Positions 52,796 to 62,199 of a stretch of 64,000 nucleotides of DNA are shown here, piece after piece. Position 1 is the stretch's first letter, and each line of letters opens with the position of its first letter. The notes beneath the pieces are model-generated. The model made no database searches, was not told where the DNA came from, and saw nothing but the letters and a program-made list of their open reading frames with translations. Source of the DNA: Mycolicibacterium phlei (lineage in GTDB: Bacteria > Actinomycetota > Actinomycetes > Mycobacteriales > Mycobacteriaceae). The position numbers and the translations under genes are program-made. Where the stretch lies: NCBI RefSeq assembly GCF_001583415.1, contig NZ_CP014475.1, forward strand, positions 992,001 to 1,056,000, given 5' to 3'.

Positions 52796-54181
52796 ATGGA
52801 ACGGCTGAGCGCGTTCGACGCCAGCTTGCTGTACAGCGAATCGTCAAGTGTCCCTTTGCATGTCTCGTCGATCGCGGAGCTGGACACCACGACGATTCCC
52901 GGCGGCTACAGCTTCGAGCGCATGCGGGATCACCTGGAGTCGCGGCTGCAGGCGCTGCCTGAGCTGAGGTCCAAGCTCGCCAACACGTCGTTCAACCTCG
53001 ACCACCCGGTGTGGGTGGAGGACCCCCACCTGGACCTCAGCTACCACCTGAGGCGCACGGCGCTGCCGACGCCGGGAGGGCGGGTCGAGCTCAGCGAGGT
53101 GTGCGGGCGGATCGCGTCGGCGCCGCTGGACCGCAGCAAGCCGCTGTGGGAGATGTGGGTCATCGAGGGCCTCAACGGCACCGACCCGCGGCACGGCGGT
53201 CCGGTCGCGCTGATGATCAAGGTGCACCACGCCGCGGTCGACGGGGTGTCGGCGGCGGGGCTGATCAGCAAGCTGTGCGATCTGGACCCTGACGCACCAC
53301 CGCCGGAGCCGGTGGCCGGGCCGGGCGGCGGGTCGGCGCTGGAGATCGCGGCCGACGGGCTGGTGCGGGCGATCACCCGGCCGCTGCAGTTGGTGCGGGC
53401 GGTGCCGGAGACGGTGTCGACGGTGCTGGGCACGATCAGCCGGGCCCGGCGCGGCACGGCGATGGCGGCGCCGTTCACCGCGCCGCCGACGGTGTTCAAC
53501 GCCGAGATCACCTCCGACCGGGTGCTGGCGTTCGCGCAGCTGGAGCTCGACGACGTCAAGCGCGTCAAGAACCACTTCGGGGTGAAGGTCAACGACGTGG
53601 TGATGGCGCTGTGCTCGGGGGCGCTACGGCGGTACCTGTCCAATCGCGGTGAGCTGCCGGACAAGCCGCTGCTGGCGGTGGTGCCGGCGTCGGTGCACGA
53701 CAAGTCGGACCGGCCGGGCCGCAACCAGCTGTCGGGGTTCTTCTGCAATTTGAAGACGACGATCGAGGACCCGGTGCAGCGGCTGCTGGCGATCGCCGAA
53801 TCCAGTTCGCGCGCAAAGGCGCACAGCGCCGCGATCGCACCGACGCTGCTGGTCGACATCACCCAGGCGCTGCCGCCTGCGATGTTCGGTGTTGCGATCG
53901 AGCTGATGTCGCACACCCCGCTCAAGCACACCCCGATCCACAACGCGGTGATCTCCAACATCTGCGGACCGGAGGCCGAGCTGTACGCGATGGGCGCGCG
54001 GATCACCGCGATGTACCCGTTCGGCCCGATCTTCCACGGGTCGGGGCTCAACATCACGGTGCTGTCGCTGAGCGGCAAGCTCAACGTCGGGATCATCTCG
54101 TGCGGGAAGCTGGTGCGCGACCTGTGGGATCTGGCCGACTGCTTCGAGGCCGAGCTCAAGGAGCTGCTGGCCGCGCTGTAG
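52796..54181 (+). CDS. wax ester synthase/diacylglycerol acyltransferase (WS/DGAT family)
   Basis: A 461-residue acyltransferase that joins acyl-CoA to diacylglycerol or fatty alcohol to give triacylglycerol or wax storage lipid. The catalytic motif HHAAVDG is at 144-150, with His145 as base. PLWE (116-119), the NDVVMALCSGALRRYL segment and the C-terminal SNICGPEAELYAMGARI are further family marks. Mycobacteria have many copies, and exact substrate choice cannot be told. ATG 52796 is the start. It is co-directional with the cNMP-binding protein, 45 bases apart. Confidence 0.92.
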   Translation: MERLSAFDASLLYSESSSVPLHVSSIAELDTTTIPGGYSFERMRDHLESRLQALPELRSKLANTSFNLDHPVWVEDPHLDLSYHLRRTALPTPGGRVELSEVCGRIASAPLDRSKPLWEMWVIEGLNGTDPRHGGPVALMIKVHHAAVDGVSAAGLISKLCDLDPDAPPPEPVAGPGGGSALEIAADGLVRAITRPLQLVRAVPETVSTVLGTISRARRGTAMAAPFTAPPTVFNAEITSDRVLAFAQLELDDVKRVKNHFGVKVNDVVMALCSGALRRYLSNRGELPDKPLLAVVPASVHDKSDRPGRNQLSGFFCNLKTTIEDPVQRLLAIAESSSRAKAHSAAIAPTLLVDITQALPPAMFGVAIELMSHTPLKHTPIHNAVISNICGPEAELYAMGARITAMYPFGPIFHGSGLNITVLSLSGKLNVGIISCGKLVRDLWDLADCFEAELKELLAAL

Positions 54182-54200
54182 CCGCCGGGCCGCGCGCGAC

Positions 54201-55709
54201 CTAGTCCCGTTGCGGTTTGATCAGCCACACCGCCAGCACGATCGCGGCGATCGGGCCGACGGCCATGATGACGCTGAGGGTGTGGATGGCGTCGATGGCC
54301 AGGTGCGGGGTGGCCTCGACGACCAGCCGCGCCTGTTCGGGGTTGACCATCTGGGCGCCGCGGCCGCCGTGCGTCATCGCCAGCGCCTCGCGGGTCTCCT
54401 CGCGGGTGAGCCCGGTCCCGGCCAGCGCGCGCACGGTTTCGGAGAGGAACAGGTTGATCCCGACGAGCGCGAACAGCGCGGGCCCCAGCGAGTAGCCGCC
54501 CTCGTTGACGGCGCTCTTGACGGCCGACACGGCGCCGCCGAGTTCCGGTGGGGCGCCGCTCATCATGATTTGCGCCTGCGGGGTGGTGACCAGTGAGCCG
54601 CCGACGACGATCAGCGCGGTGGTGATGAACACGGTGGTGCGGGTGGTGTCCAGGTCGAAGAACCGCATCATCAGCAGCCCGCCGAGCATGGTGAGCAGCC
54701 CGGTGACCATCACCGAGCGCGGCCCGAACCGGTTGGCGGCGGGGCCGGCGCTGGTGGCGGCGACGGCGGCGAGCGCGGTCGCGGGGATCAGCAGCAGCCC
54801 GAACAGCTCGTGGGACTCCTTGCGGATCGTGACGAGGTAGAACGACAGCAGCACCATCGACCCGCCGAGCACGATGTTGAACATCACCCCGGCGGTGACG
54901 GCCGCGTTGAACCGGCCGGACCGGAACACCCGCATGTCCAGGGCGGGGTCGCGAGTCTTGAGCTCCTGCAGCACGAACAGCGCGCCGGCGACGACGGCGA
55001 CGACGATCGAGACGACGCCGACGGTGTTCAACCCGGTCTCGATGCGCGACATCCCGTAGATCAGCGCCAGCAGCGCGACGGCGAACAGCGCCATGCCGAG
55101 CACATCGAGGCGGCGCTGGGCGCGCAGCGTGGCCGGGACGAAGAACCAGGTGATGACGAGCCCAATGGCGGCGATCGCGGGGACGACGAAAAAGCATGCG
55201 CGCCAGCCGATCGCGTGGCCGAGGGCGCCGCTGAGGGCGGGCATCGGGGTGGCGATGGCGTAGCCGACGCCGAAGTAGGCGGCGATGGCGGCGGCGCGCT
55301 TGCCCGGCGGGAACACCGCGTTGGTGATCGCCAGAGAGAGGCCGATCAGGAAGGCGTAGGTGACGCCGATGCCGGCGCGGGCGATGATCAGCACCGCCGG
55401 GATGGGGGAGACGGCGGCGAGCAGGCTGAACGCGAGCGCACCGGCGAGGCCGGCGAGGTAGAGGCGGCGCATGCCGTAGAGGTCGCCGAGGGCGCCGGCG
55501 CTGAGCACGGCGGCGGCCATGGTGAGGGTGGCCAGGCTGTCGATGAAGGTCGACGTGCTGCCGCTGATGTTGAGGCCGGAGGAGACCAGCGAGAGGTTCG
55601 CCGACAGCGAGGTGGGGTCGCCGATGGAGATCGCGTAGCCGAGTCCCATGGCGACGACCGTCATGGTGGCGGCGAGTCCAGACACCTGCCGTTGGGTCGT
55701 ATCAACCAC
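54201..55709 (-). CDS. MFS transporter, drug:H+ antiporter-2 (14-helix, EmrB/QacA) type
   Basis: About 502 residues from GTG 55709 with fourteen predicted helices. LSAGALGDLYGMRRLYLAG is the loop 2-3 MFS motif; GVGYAIATPMPALSGALGHAIGWR corresponds to the helix-5 motif of exporters. A long outside loop near 440-470 is usual for the 14-helix class. It probably exports drugs or lipophilic metabolites. The gene is convergent to the WS/DGAT gene, 19 bases away. The much longer open frame upstream is antisense to the metallopeptidase gene. Confidence 0.87.
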   Translation of the reverse strand: MVDTTQRQVSGLAATMTVVAMGLGYAISIGDPTSLSANLSLVSSGLNISGSTSTFIDSLATLTMAAAVLSAGALGDLYGMRRLYLAGLAGALAFSLLAAVSPIPAVLIIARAGIGVTYAFLIGLSLAITNAVFPPGKRAAAIAAYFGVGYAIATPMPALSGALGHAIGWRACFFVVPAIAAIGLVITWFFVPATLRAQRRLDVLGMALFAVALLALIYGMSRIETGLNTVGVVSIVVAVVAGALFVLQELKTRDPALDMRVFRSGRFNAAVTAGVMFNIVLGGSMVLLSFYLVTIRKESHELFGLLLIPATALAAVAATSAGPAANRFGPRSVMVTGLLTMLGGLLMMRFFDLDTTRTTVFITTALIVVGGSLVTTPQAQIMMSGAPPELGGAVSAVKSAVNEGGYSLGPALFALVGINLFLSETVRALAGTGLTREETREALAMTHGGRGAQMVNPEQARLVVEATPHLAIDAIHTLSVIMAVGPIAAIVLAVWLIKPQRD

Positions 55710-55811
55710 TCGCGGGATGGTACCGGCGGGTTTCGGGGTTTGCGGGGTGTTCGCGGGCGCTCGACGGCGCGCGGCACAGTACAAAGGAGTATCGACTCGG
55801 AAGGAGCTGGG

Positions 55812-57233
55812 GTGAACGGAGTGCGGTGGTCGCTGGTGCTGCTGTGCGCGCTGATCGCCCTGGTCGGATGCGGGTCGACGGACACGACGGCGGTCGAGGG
55901 CCGGGCGGTGTCGATGCTGTTCAACCCCGAGCGGGTGGGCGGGCTGCCGGTGCAGGACGGGCCGAGCGGGCCGCGGCCCGACGCCCCGCCCCCGGTCGGC
56001 GACGTGGTCAACACCGACGGCGGGCCGATCGACGAGCTGGTGCTCTCGGCGGTCAACGACATCGAGGAGTTCTGGGCGACGGCCTACCCGAAGTACCTGC
56101 CCGGCGAGTTTCGGCCGATCGGGCAACTGGTGTCCTACGACTCCGGGGATCCGGACAGCCCGGTGGTGTGCGGTGCGCAGACCTACGACATGCCCAACGC
56201 GTTCTTCTGCTTCCGCTCCAACATCCTGGGCTGGGACCGCGGCCTGTTCATCCCGGTGGCGCAGCAGTACTTCGGGGACATGGGCGCGGTCGGGGTGATC
56301 GCCCACGAGTACGGGCACGCGCTGCAGTGGATGGCGGGTCTGGTCAGCGAGGACACCGACGGGCTGGTGCGCGAGCAGCAGGCCGACTGCTTCGCCGGGG
56401 TGTACCTGCGGTCGGTGGCCGCCGGCGAGTCGCCGCGGTTCACGCTGAGCACCGCCGAGGGGCTCAACCGGGTGCTGGCCGGGGCCATCTTCATCCGGGA
56501 TCCACCGCTGCTCGGGGTGTTCGACGATCCGCACGGCAGCGCGCTGGACCGGGTCAGCGCGTTCCAGATGGGCTTCACCGGCAACGCCGAGCAGTGCGCG
56601 GCGATCGACAGCGCCGAGATCGAGCAGCGCCGAGGCGATCTGCCGCGCAGCGTGATGGTGTTCGACGACTCCGGGTCGCTGGACAGCCCGATCAACGAGT
56701 CGACGCTGGACAGCCTGATGACCGCGCTGGGTGACATCCTGCAGCCGGCCGACCCGCCCACGCTGACGACGGACCCGTCGGGCTGCCCGGACGTCGACGC
56801 GCCCGCGGTGTACTGCCCGGAGGCCAACCAGATCTACATCGACATGGTGGCGCTGCAGCGGGCGGGCGAGCCGAAGAACGAGCAGGACGACCAGGTGCTG
56901 GTACAGGGCGACAACACCGCGTTGTCGATGGTGACATCGCGGTATGTGCTTGCGCTGCAACGGGAACGCGGCGCCGACCTGGACACCCCGGTGGCCGCGC
57001 TGCGCACGGCGTGCCTGGCCGGGGTGGCGCAGGGGAAGATGAACGACGAGACGGGGGTGGACTTCGTGCTGTCGCCGGGTGACGCCGACGAGGCGGTGGC
57101 CGGCCTGCTGACCAACGGGGTGGTGGCCAGCGATGTCAACGGGGTGCCGGCGCCGGCCGGGTTCACCCGGATCCTGGCGTACCGGCTGGGGCTGTCCAGC
57201 ACGGTCGACGAGTGCTTCCAACGGTTTTCGTGA
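55812..57233 (+). CDS. neutral zinc metallopeptidase lipoprotein
   Basis: A 473-residue probable lipoprotein. The signal ends at the lipobox LVGC with Cys20 from GTG 55812, preceded by GGAAGGAG. The zinc motif is HEYGH at 165-169. The third ligand is probably Glu188 in REQQADCFAGVYLR, the pattern of the YpfJ-like neutral zinc metallopeptidase family. Six cysteines in the outside part may form disulfides. The substrate is unknown. The stop TGA overlaps the ATG of the DUF4333 gene by one base, so the two are translationally coupled. Confidence 0.85.
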   Translation: MNGVRWSLVLLCALIALVGCGSTDTTAVEGRAVSMLFNPERVGGLPVQDGPSGPRPDAPPPVGDVVNTDGGPIDELVLSAVNDIEEFWATAYPKYLPGEFRPIGQLVSYDSGDPDSPVVCGAQTYDMPNAFFCFRSNILGWDRGLFIPVAQQYFGDMGAVGVIAHEYGHALQWMAGLVSEDTDGLVREQQADCFAGVYLRSVAAGESPRFTLSTAEGLNRVLAGAIFIRDPPLLGVFDDPHGSALDRVSAFQMGFTGNAEQCAAIDSAEIEQRRGDLPRSVMVFDDSGSLDSPINESTLDSLMTALGDILQPADPPTLTTDPSGCPDVDAPAVYCPEANQIYIDMVALQRAGEPKNEQDDQVLVQGDNTALSMVTSRYVLALQRERGADLDTPVAALRTACLAGVAQGKMNDETGVDFVLSPGDADEAVAGLLTNGVVASDVNGVPAPAGFTRILAYRLGLSSTVDECFQRFS

Positions 57234-57835
57234 TGACCGGACCGAGACCTGATCCGCAGCAGCCCTGGTGGGCGCGCCCAGGCGGTGCGCCGCTGCCGGG
57301 GCGCCCGTACCCGCAGCAGCCGCCCCGGTACGCCCCGCCGCCACCGGCCCGGCCACCGATGGCGCCGCCGCCGCAGCGTCGGCCTCCGGCGCCCCCGCAG
57401 CGACCGTCGCCGCCGCCACCGTCGCCGCGGCCGCCTGCGCCGCCGTCACGGCCACCGATGGCGCCGCCGAGTCACCGGGCACCGCAGCCCCCGTCGCAGG
57501 GTCCGAACAAACCGCTGATCGTTGCGGCGGCAGTGGCGTTCGTCGCCGTGTTGGTGGGCGTGACACTCTGGTACGCAGGGGTTTTCACGCCGGGCAGCGG
57601 CAAGGTGCTCGACGTCCGGCAGGCCGAGGCCGGGGTGCGCCAGATCCTCAGCGATCCGATCAACGGTTACGGCGCCAACAACGTCGAGACCGTCAAGTGC
57701 AACGGGGGCCGCGACCCGGTCGTGGCAGCGGGCGAGGGGTTCTCGTGCCAGGTGGTGATCGACGGGGCGGTGCGCGACGTGCAGGTGGTGTTCCGCGACG
57801 ACGCCGGCACCTATGAGGTCGACGGACCGCGCTAG
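57233..57835 (+). CDS. Pro-rich single-pass membrane protein with DUF4333 domain
   Basis: About 200 residues from ATG 57233. Residues 1-90 are an extreme Pro/Arg-rich cytosolic tail (many PPP and RPP steps). One membrane helix lies near 93-115. The outside part (about 120-200) is a DUF4333 domain: VRQILSDPINGYGANNV, VKCNGGRDPVVAAG, GFSCQVVIDG, with a conserved Cys pair. The function of the domain is unknown; many mycobacterial copies sit near envelope genes. It is coupled to the metallopeptidase gene. Confidence 0.83.
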   Translation: MTGPRPDPQQPWWARPGGAPLPGRPYPQQPPRYAPPPPARPPMAPPPQRRPPAPPQRPSPPPPSPRPPAPPSRPPMAPPSHRAPQPPSQGPNKPLIVAAAVAFVAVLVGVTLWYAGVFTPGSGKVLDVRQAEAGVRQILSDPINGYGANNVETVKCNGGRDPVVAAGEGFSCQVVIDGAVRDVQVVFRDDAGTYEVDGPR

Positions 57836-58506
57836 CGGCACACGGTCCTGAGGATGACCGGGCCGTCGGCGAGCAGTGCGTCGATGCGCCGCTTGAGTTC
57901 ACCGTTGGACAGGTAGGCGTAGAGGTCAGCGCCGGGGCAGGTGGTCTCGGGCGCGTGGTCACGGTGCCCGGTCAACGTGTCGGCCGGGATCCCGTATCGG
58001 GTTGACGCCCAGGCGAATGCGAGCGCGGCCCCGTTGAGCTGCTCCTCGGTCACGGACTGCTGGTCGAAGTCGCCTTCGAGGACGACGAGGAAGTGGCCCG
58101 TCGGGTCGTAGCTTGTCGCGGTGTCGCCGGTGATATCGGGATCGCGGAGCTGGTAGAGGTTTCCGTCGCGGTCGACGCTGATGTGGTAGGCGATGTCGAT
58201 CCAGCCGTGCGAATCCTGGTGGTAGCGCTGGTGTTGACGCAGCCGCGCCGGCGCGTCGTTGTTGGCGAGCAGCGGCACCTCGGTGTGGTGAAGCGTCAGC
58301 CGGGTCGGGGTGTGCGGCGTGCCGGGACCGGTCGGCGGCCGCGCGCCCCACGCGTCGCGGCACAGCAGCGGGTGCGCCGTCGGTGTCGCGTGTGCCGCCG
58401 GGAGCCCGCAGCCGACGGCTGCCGCGGTTAGCCCAGCGGTTCCGGCGAGCCGCAGCAACCGTCGGCGCGTGAGGCGCTGTGGGTTCACCACTTCAGTAAA
58501 CGCCAC
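57832..58506 (-). CDS. Tat-exported N-acetylmuramoyl-L-alanine amidase (PGRP/amidase_2 type)
   Basis: A 224-residue protein with a Tat signal (RRRLLRLAG at 14-22, cleavage near AHA at 38-40). The mature part is an amidase_2/PGRP domain. Zinc ligands are likely the His in LTLHHTEVP (73-74), His181 in TGHRDHAP and Cys190 in TTCPGADLY. It would cut the bond between muramic acid and the stem peptide. ATG 58506 is the start. It converges on the DUF4333 gene with a four-base overlap. Confidence 0.88.
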   Translation of the reverse strand: MAFTEVVNPQRLTRRRLLRLAGTAGLTAAAVGCGLPAAHATPTAHPLLCRDAWGARPPTGPGTPHTPTRLTLHHTEVPLLANNDAPARLRQHQRYHQDSHGWIDIAYHISVDRDGNLYQLRDPDITGDTATSYDPTGHFLVVLEGDFDQQSVTEEQLNGAALAFAWASTRYGIPADTLTGHRDHAPETTCPGADLYAYLSNGELKRRIDALLADGPVILRTVCR

Positions 58507-58850
58507 ACTCCGGCGCGATCAGTCGTAGATGACCGCCTTTCCGGTTTCCTCCTGGTCGGGTGCGGTGGACGCACGATTGTGCAGCACCACCCGGGCCTTG
58601 CGGCAAGCCCCGGTCCCTGACGTAAAGTGAGAGTGGGACAGACGAATTGGTCCCGCGATCGCCGGACCTCCCGGCCACCACTTCTCGCTCGACGCGAAAC
58701 CCCCTGAGTCTCACAGCAATGTAATTCGACGCTGCGGCAGGCCAGGAAACATCCTCCGACGTGCTCAGATGCGTTCGTGTCGCGGACTTGTCGGTGGGCC
58801 CCGCTAACGTTCACGCCGCTCAAGAGAACAGCTAGTGGGGGGAGTCAGAA
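58507..58850. other. 344-base divergent intergenic region, no gene seen
   Basis: The region lies between the divergent amidase and the DUF2510 gene. Frames in it are Arg-rich and carry no family signal. It must hold promoters for both sides. GGGGGGAG before 58851 is the ribosome site of the DUF2510 gene. No repeat or RNA signature is evident. Confidence 0.5.
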
Positions 58851-59513
58851 ATGACGACACAAACGCCTCCGGGGTGGTACCCGGATCCGTCGGGTTCGGG
58901 CCGGCAGATGTACTGGGACGGTCAGGGGTGGGCCGCGCCGCAGGCACCGACCGCCGTCAAGAAGGGCCCAGCCAAGGGCGCCGCGTGGGTCGCCGTCGCC
59001 GTCGTTCTGCTGATCCTGCTCGGAATCGGCAAGTGCGGCAGCAGCGACGAGAGCAGCAGCTCATCGCCGACATCGACGTCATCCAGGACGGCCGCGGCCG
59101 CCGCGACGCCGACGGTGGCGCCGCCGGGATCCGCGGTGCGCGACGGGAAGTTCGAGTTCCGGGTGCTCGGGATGGAGCGCGCCGCGCAGGCCGGCGATCC
59201 GAGCAACCCGTACATGATCGCGAAACCGCAGGGCGAGTTCATCATTCTCACGCTGTCGGTGAGGAACATCGGCGATCGGCCGCAGTCGTACTTCGGGTCC
59301 AACCAGACCCTGATCGACACGGCCGGCCGCGAGTACGGCGCCGACACCGAAGCCGACATGTGGATGAACGACGACGGGATCATGGCAGACATCAACCCCG
59401 GCAACGCGATTCAGGTCCGGGTCGCGTTCGACGTCCCGCCGGGAACCCAGCCCGCCGAGCTCGAGGTCCATGACTCGATGTTCTCGGGTGGTGCGAAGGT
59501 CAGGCTTCAATGA
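58851..59513 (+). CDS. DUF2510 + membrane helix + DUF4352 protein
   Basis: A 220-residue envelope protein. DUF2510 at the start (PPGWYPDPSGSGRQMYWDGQGW) is a short tryptophan-rich module typical of actinobacterial membrane proteins. One helix follows near 44-62, then a Ser/Thr linker. The outside domain (about 95-220) is an Ig-like DUF4352 fold with FIILTLSVRNIGDRPQSYF and MADINPGNAIQVRVAFDVP. Its role is unknown. The stop is close to the next signal-peptide gene, so they probably form one transcript. Confidence 0.82.
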   Translation: MTTQTPPGWYPDPSGSGRQMYWDGQGWAAPQAPTAVKKGPAKGAAWVAVAVVLLILLGIGKCGSSDESSSSSPTSTSSRTAAAAATPTVAPPGSAVRDGKFEFRVLGMERAAQAGDPSNPYMIAKPQGEFIILTLSVRNIGDRPQSYFGSNQTLIDTAGREYGADTEADMWMNDDGIMADINPGNAIQVRVAFDVPPGTQPAELEVHDSMFSGGAKVRLQ

Positions 59514-59536
59514 ACCGCTCAACTAAGGGGGAAATC

Positions 59537-59854
59537 GTGAAACGGATCAGCACAATCCTCGCCGCGCTGGCGGTGGGTGCGCTCGCTCTGGCGCCGGTCG
59601 CGGCGGCCGAGGAGACGTGGACCATGCCGAACCTGATCGGCAAGGACCTGCAGGGCGCGCAGGACGCCATCCAGTCGTTGACCGACGGCGCCGTGTGGTT
59701 CAGTAGCTCGACCGATCTGACAGGGAAGGGCCGGGCGCAGATCATCGACCGCAACTGGACGGTGTGCGCCTCGACCCCGCCGCCGGGCGCGACGTTCACG
59801 ACGTCGACGCGCATCGACTTCGGCGTCGTCCGCGACACCGAAGACTGCCCGTAG
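59537..59854 (+). CDS. small secreted PASTA-like protein
   Basis: About 105 residues from GTG 59537, which has AAGGGGGAA at the right distance; ATG 59510 overlapping the previous stop is the alternative. A signal peptide ends near PVAAAE. The mature part is one PASTA-like module: TWTMPNLIGKDLQGAQDAIQ, then VCASTPPPGATFTTSTRIDF, with Cys pairs. PASTA modules in kinases bind muropeptides. A free secreted module could bind peptidoglycan; this is inference. Confidence 0.72.
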   Translation: MKRISTILAALAVGALALAPVAAAEETWTMPNLIGKDLQGAQDAIQSLTDGAVWFSSSTDLTGKGRAQIIDRNWTVCASTPPPGATFTTSTRIDFGVVRDTEDCP

Positions 59855-59956
59855 AGACCGAAACCGGTTGGCTGGCTGCCCATTCGGGAAACGAGCACGG
59901 TGGGTCCCGCAGGATCCCTAAGCTGAAGGTGTGCGCAGTCCCCGCAAGGCCGTCTC

Positions 59957-61482
59957 GTGAGCGCGTTCTACCGGGTCTGGGCTGACGCGCGGCAAACCTT
60001 CGGCAGCGGGCTGCCGCAACGCGGAGAGGGCTACGACAAGAGCGCCCAGCTGACGACCTTCGCGCGCGACCTCGACCAGGCCGCGCCCCGGCAGCAGTGG
60101 ACGGGCTCGGCCGCGAACGCGTACTCCGACGCCAACACCGAGCACCAGCAGGTGTTCACCCGGCTCGCCGAGCTGGACAGGAAGATCTCCGCGCACGTCA
60201 CCGCATCCGCGGAGGTGGTCGCCGCCGGGCGCCAGAACCTCGACGCGGTCCGCGACTGGGTGACCGCCGCCGCCAACAGCGTCCCGCCGGGGAGACTGCG
60301 CGACGCGATGCTCACGCAGATCGCGAACAAGGGCCTCACGGAGCTCAGCGAGGTCGTCCGCAGGTCCAACGCCGACGCCAACACCATCGCCGAGAGCCTG
60401 CGCGAGCTGGGTCCCGAGTTCGACGAGATCCGGCGCAGCAGCGCTTCGGCGGCGCCAAGGAGTCCCCGGCCGACGAGCGCACCGCCATGGGCGACGAGTC
60501 CGATATGTCCTCCGGTGCCATCGAGGCCGTCGACCGCGCGAACCGGGAGCTGCTGGAGGAGATGAAAGCCGAGTACGAGCGGCTGCCGGACGGACAGGTC
60601 AAACAGGATCGTCTCGCGGACATCGCCGCCATCGAACGAGCGCTGGACGTACGGGATTCGCACCTGGTCCATCTCGAGAAGCCCGACGATCCGTCGCAGA
60701 TGATTCCGGCGGCCACCTCCGTCGGCGACCCCTTCAAGGCCGACCACGTGTCGGTGACGGTGCCCGGGGTGGGCAGTTCGACCCGCGACAGCATCGAGGG
60801 TATGACCCGCGAAGCGGCGGAGCTCGCGAACGAGGCCAACCAGATCGCGGAGTACGAGGAGATCGACACCACGGTCGCGACGGTGGCGTGGGTGGGGTAT
60901 CAGCCGCCGCTGAATCTGGGGCAGATGTCGGTGCTCGACGATGACCTCGCCCAGGCCGGCGCGCCGAAGCTGACCTCCTTCCTGGCCGACCTCGACGCGG
61001 CCTCGCAGAACCCGAACCAGACCACCGCCCTGTTCGGGCACTCCTACGGATCGCTGACCTCCGGCATCGCGCTGAAAGAAGGGGCGAGCGACTACGTCGA
61101 CAACGCGGTGATGTACGGCTCGCCGGGCTTCCAGGCGACCAAACCCGCCGACCTCGGGTTGACCGACGACACGTTCTTCGTGATGGCCAACCCCGACGAT
61201 CCCATCAACCACATCGGCTCCCTGGCCCCGATGCACGGCTGGGGCGCCGACCCCAACGAGGTCCTCAAGAACGACGACGGCTCGCTGCGGTTCCGCTTCG
61301 AGCACCTGGAGACCGGTGCGGGTCTGACCCCGCTCGACGGATACGAGGCGAAGACCGGTTCCTGGGGGCACGCGGAATACGGGCGCAGCGCCGGCGAGCG
61401 CATGACCGGATACAACCTGGCGACGATCCTGTTGGACCGGCCCGACCTGGCAGTGAAGGAAACCCCGTTCGGATGGTACTGA
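59957..61482 (+). pseudogene. Rv2797c-like protein: EspA/EspE-type N-terminus plus DUF1023 hydrolase, frameshifted
   Basis: From GTG 59957 the first frame gives an all-helical EspA/EspE- or WXG100-like region with WTGSAANAYSDANTEH (about residues 50-65). It shifts near 60432-60434. A second frame continues with QRFGGAKESPADERT and a complete DUF1023 alpha/beta hydrolase, with nucleophile GHSYGS and a C-terminal WGHAEYG region. Adding one G gives about 508 residues, close to Rv2797c. As written only pieces are translated: the second starts at best at ATG 60487. The next gene is LppV-like, as in M. tuberculosis (Rv2796c). The frameshift is probably a consensus error. Confidence 0.75.
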
Positions 61483-62099
61483 CTCGACGACACCGGCGAC
61501 TGCTGGCCGGGCTTGCGATCTCCGCGACACTGTTAGGTGGTTGCTCCATGACCGAAAACCCCCATGAGTCAACGACTCTCTCCGACGAGGAGACGGTTGC
61601 GCTCATCGACAGCATGCGGGAGAAAGGCTCCTACGAGCAGGCCCGCGCGCGCCTGAATGCCTCCGCCGGGGCCATCGCCGAGCAGATCGTCGCCGCCGTT
61701 CCCGGCCAGACGTGGCGGTTCTCCGACTCCACCAACGCCCGGGAGATGAGCGAGCGGGGGCTGCCCTGCGAGAAGCTCACCGGGAGCGTCGCGCGCCGGC
61801 CCAACGCCGACACCGTCGCCTTCGGCAGGACATTCACGCCCGAGGAGTTCGCCGTCGCCGCCGACATCGTGCGCGCGGAGGCCGCCAAGTACGGCGTCAC
61901 CGACGAGTCGTCGCTCTTTGACGAGCAGCCCCGCCACGACTACACCCTGCAGGGCAACGGCTACGAGTTCAAGCTGGTGCAGGGCAAGGCCGCGCGGCTG
62001 TTCATCACCGGCGACTGCTTTCTGATGCAGAGCGTGGTGGATCTGCCGCCGGGTCAGCTTCCGCCGAAACCGCCGCTGATTCCCACCCCTACCCCGTGA
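61473..62099 (+). CDS. LppV/LppP-type lipoprotein
   Basis: A 208-residue lipoprotein. The signal has RRHRR before a hydrophobic core and the lipobox LLGGC with Cys24. The mature part has segments like VPGQTWRFSDSTNAREMS and LPPKPPLIPTPTP at the end. It overlaps the upstream DUF1023 gene by ten bases. The pair matches lppV-Rv2797c and lppP-Rv0963c of M. tuberculosis in order. Function is unknown; coupling suggests the lipoprotein and the secreted-type hydrolase work together. Confidence 0.78.
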   Translation: MVLTRRHRRLLAGLAISATLLGGCSMTENPHESTTLSDEETVALIDSMREKGSYEQARARLNASAGAIAEQIVAAVPGQTWRFSDSTNAREMSERGLPCEKLTGSVARRPNADTVAFGRTFTPEEFAVAADIVRAEAAKYGVTDESSLFDEQPRHDYTLQGNGYEFKLVQGKAARLFITGDCFLMQSVVDLPPGQLPPKPPLIPTPTP

Positions 62100-62199
62100 G
62101 CCATCGGGAGTCCGCGTCCTGTTCACCTGAATTTCGCTGCGCCGCTACCTGTTCACGCCACACTCACTCGACTCAGCAGACAAGTCCAGAGGATGACGG

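Noticed and set aside
57233..57520. Extreme Pro-rich tail as a wrong frame
   Set aside because: The frame continues into a membrane helix and a proper DUF4333 domain. Pro-rich N-termini are common in these proteins.
54201..57566. MFS gene extended to a 1121-residue fusion
   Set aside because: The upstream half is antisense to the metallopeptidase and DUF4333 genes and has no start or domain. GTG 55709 begins a normal 14-helix transporter.
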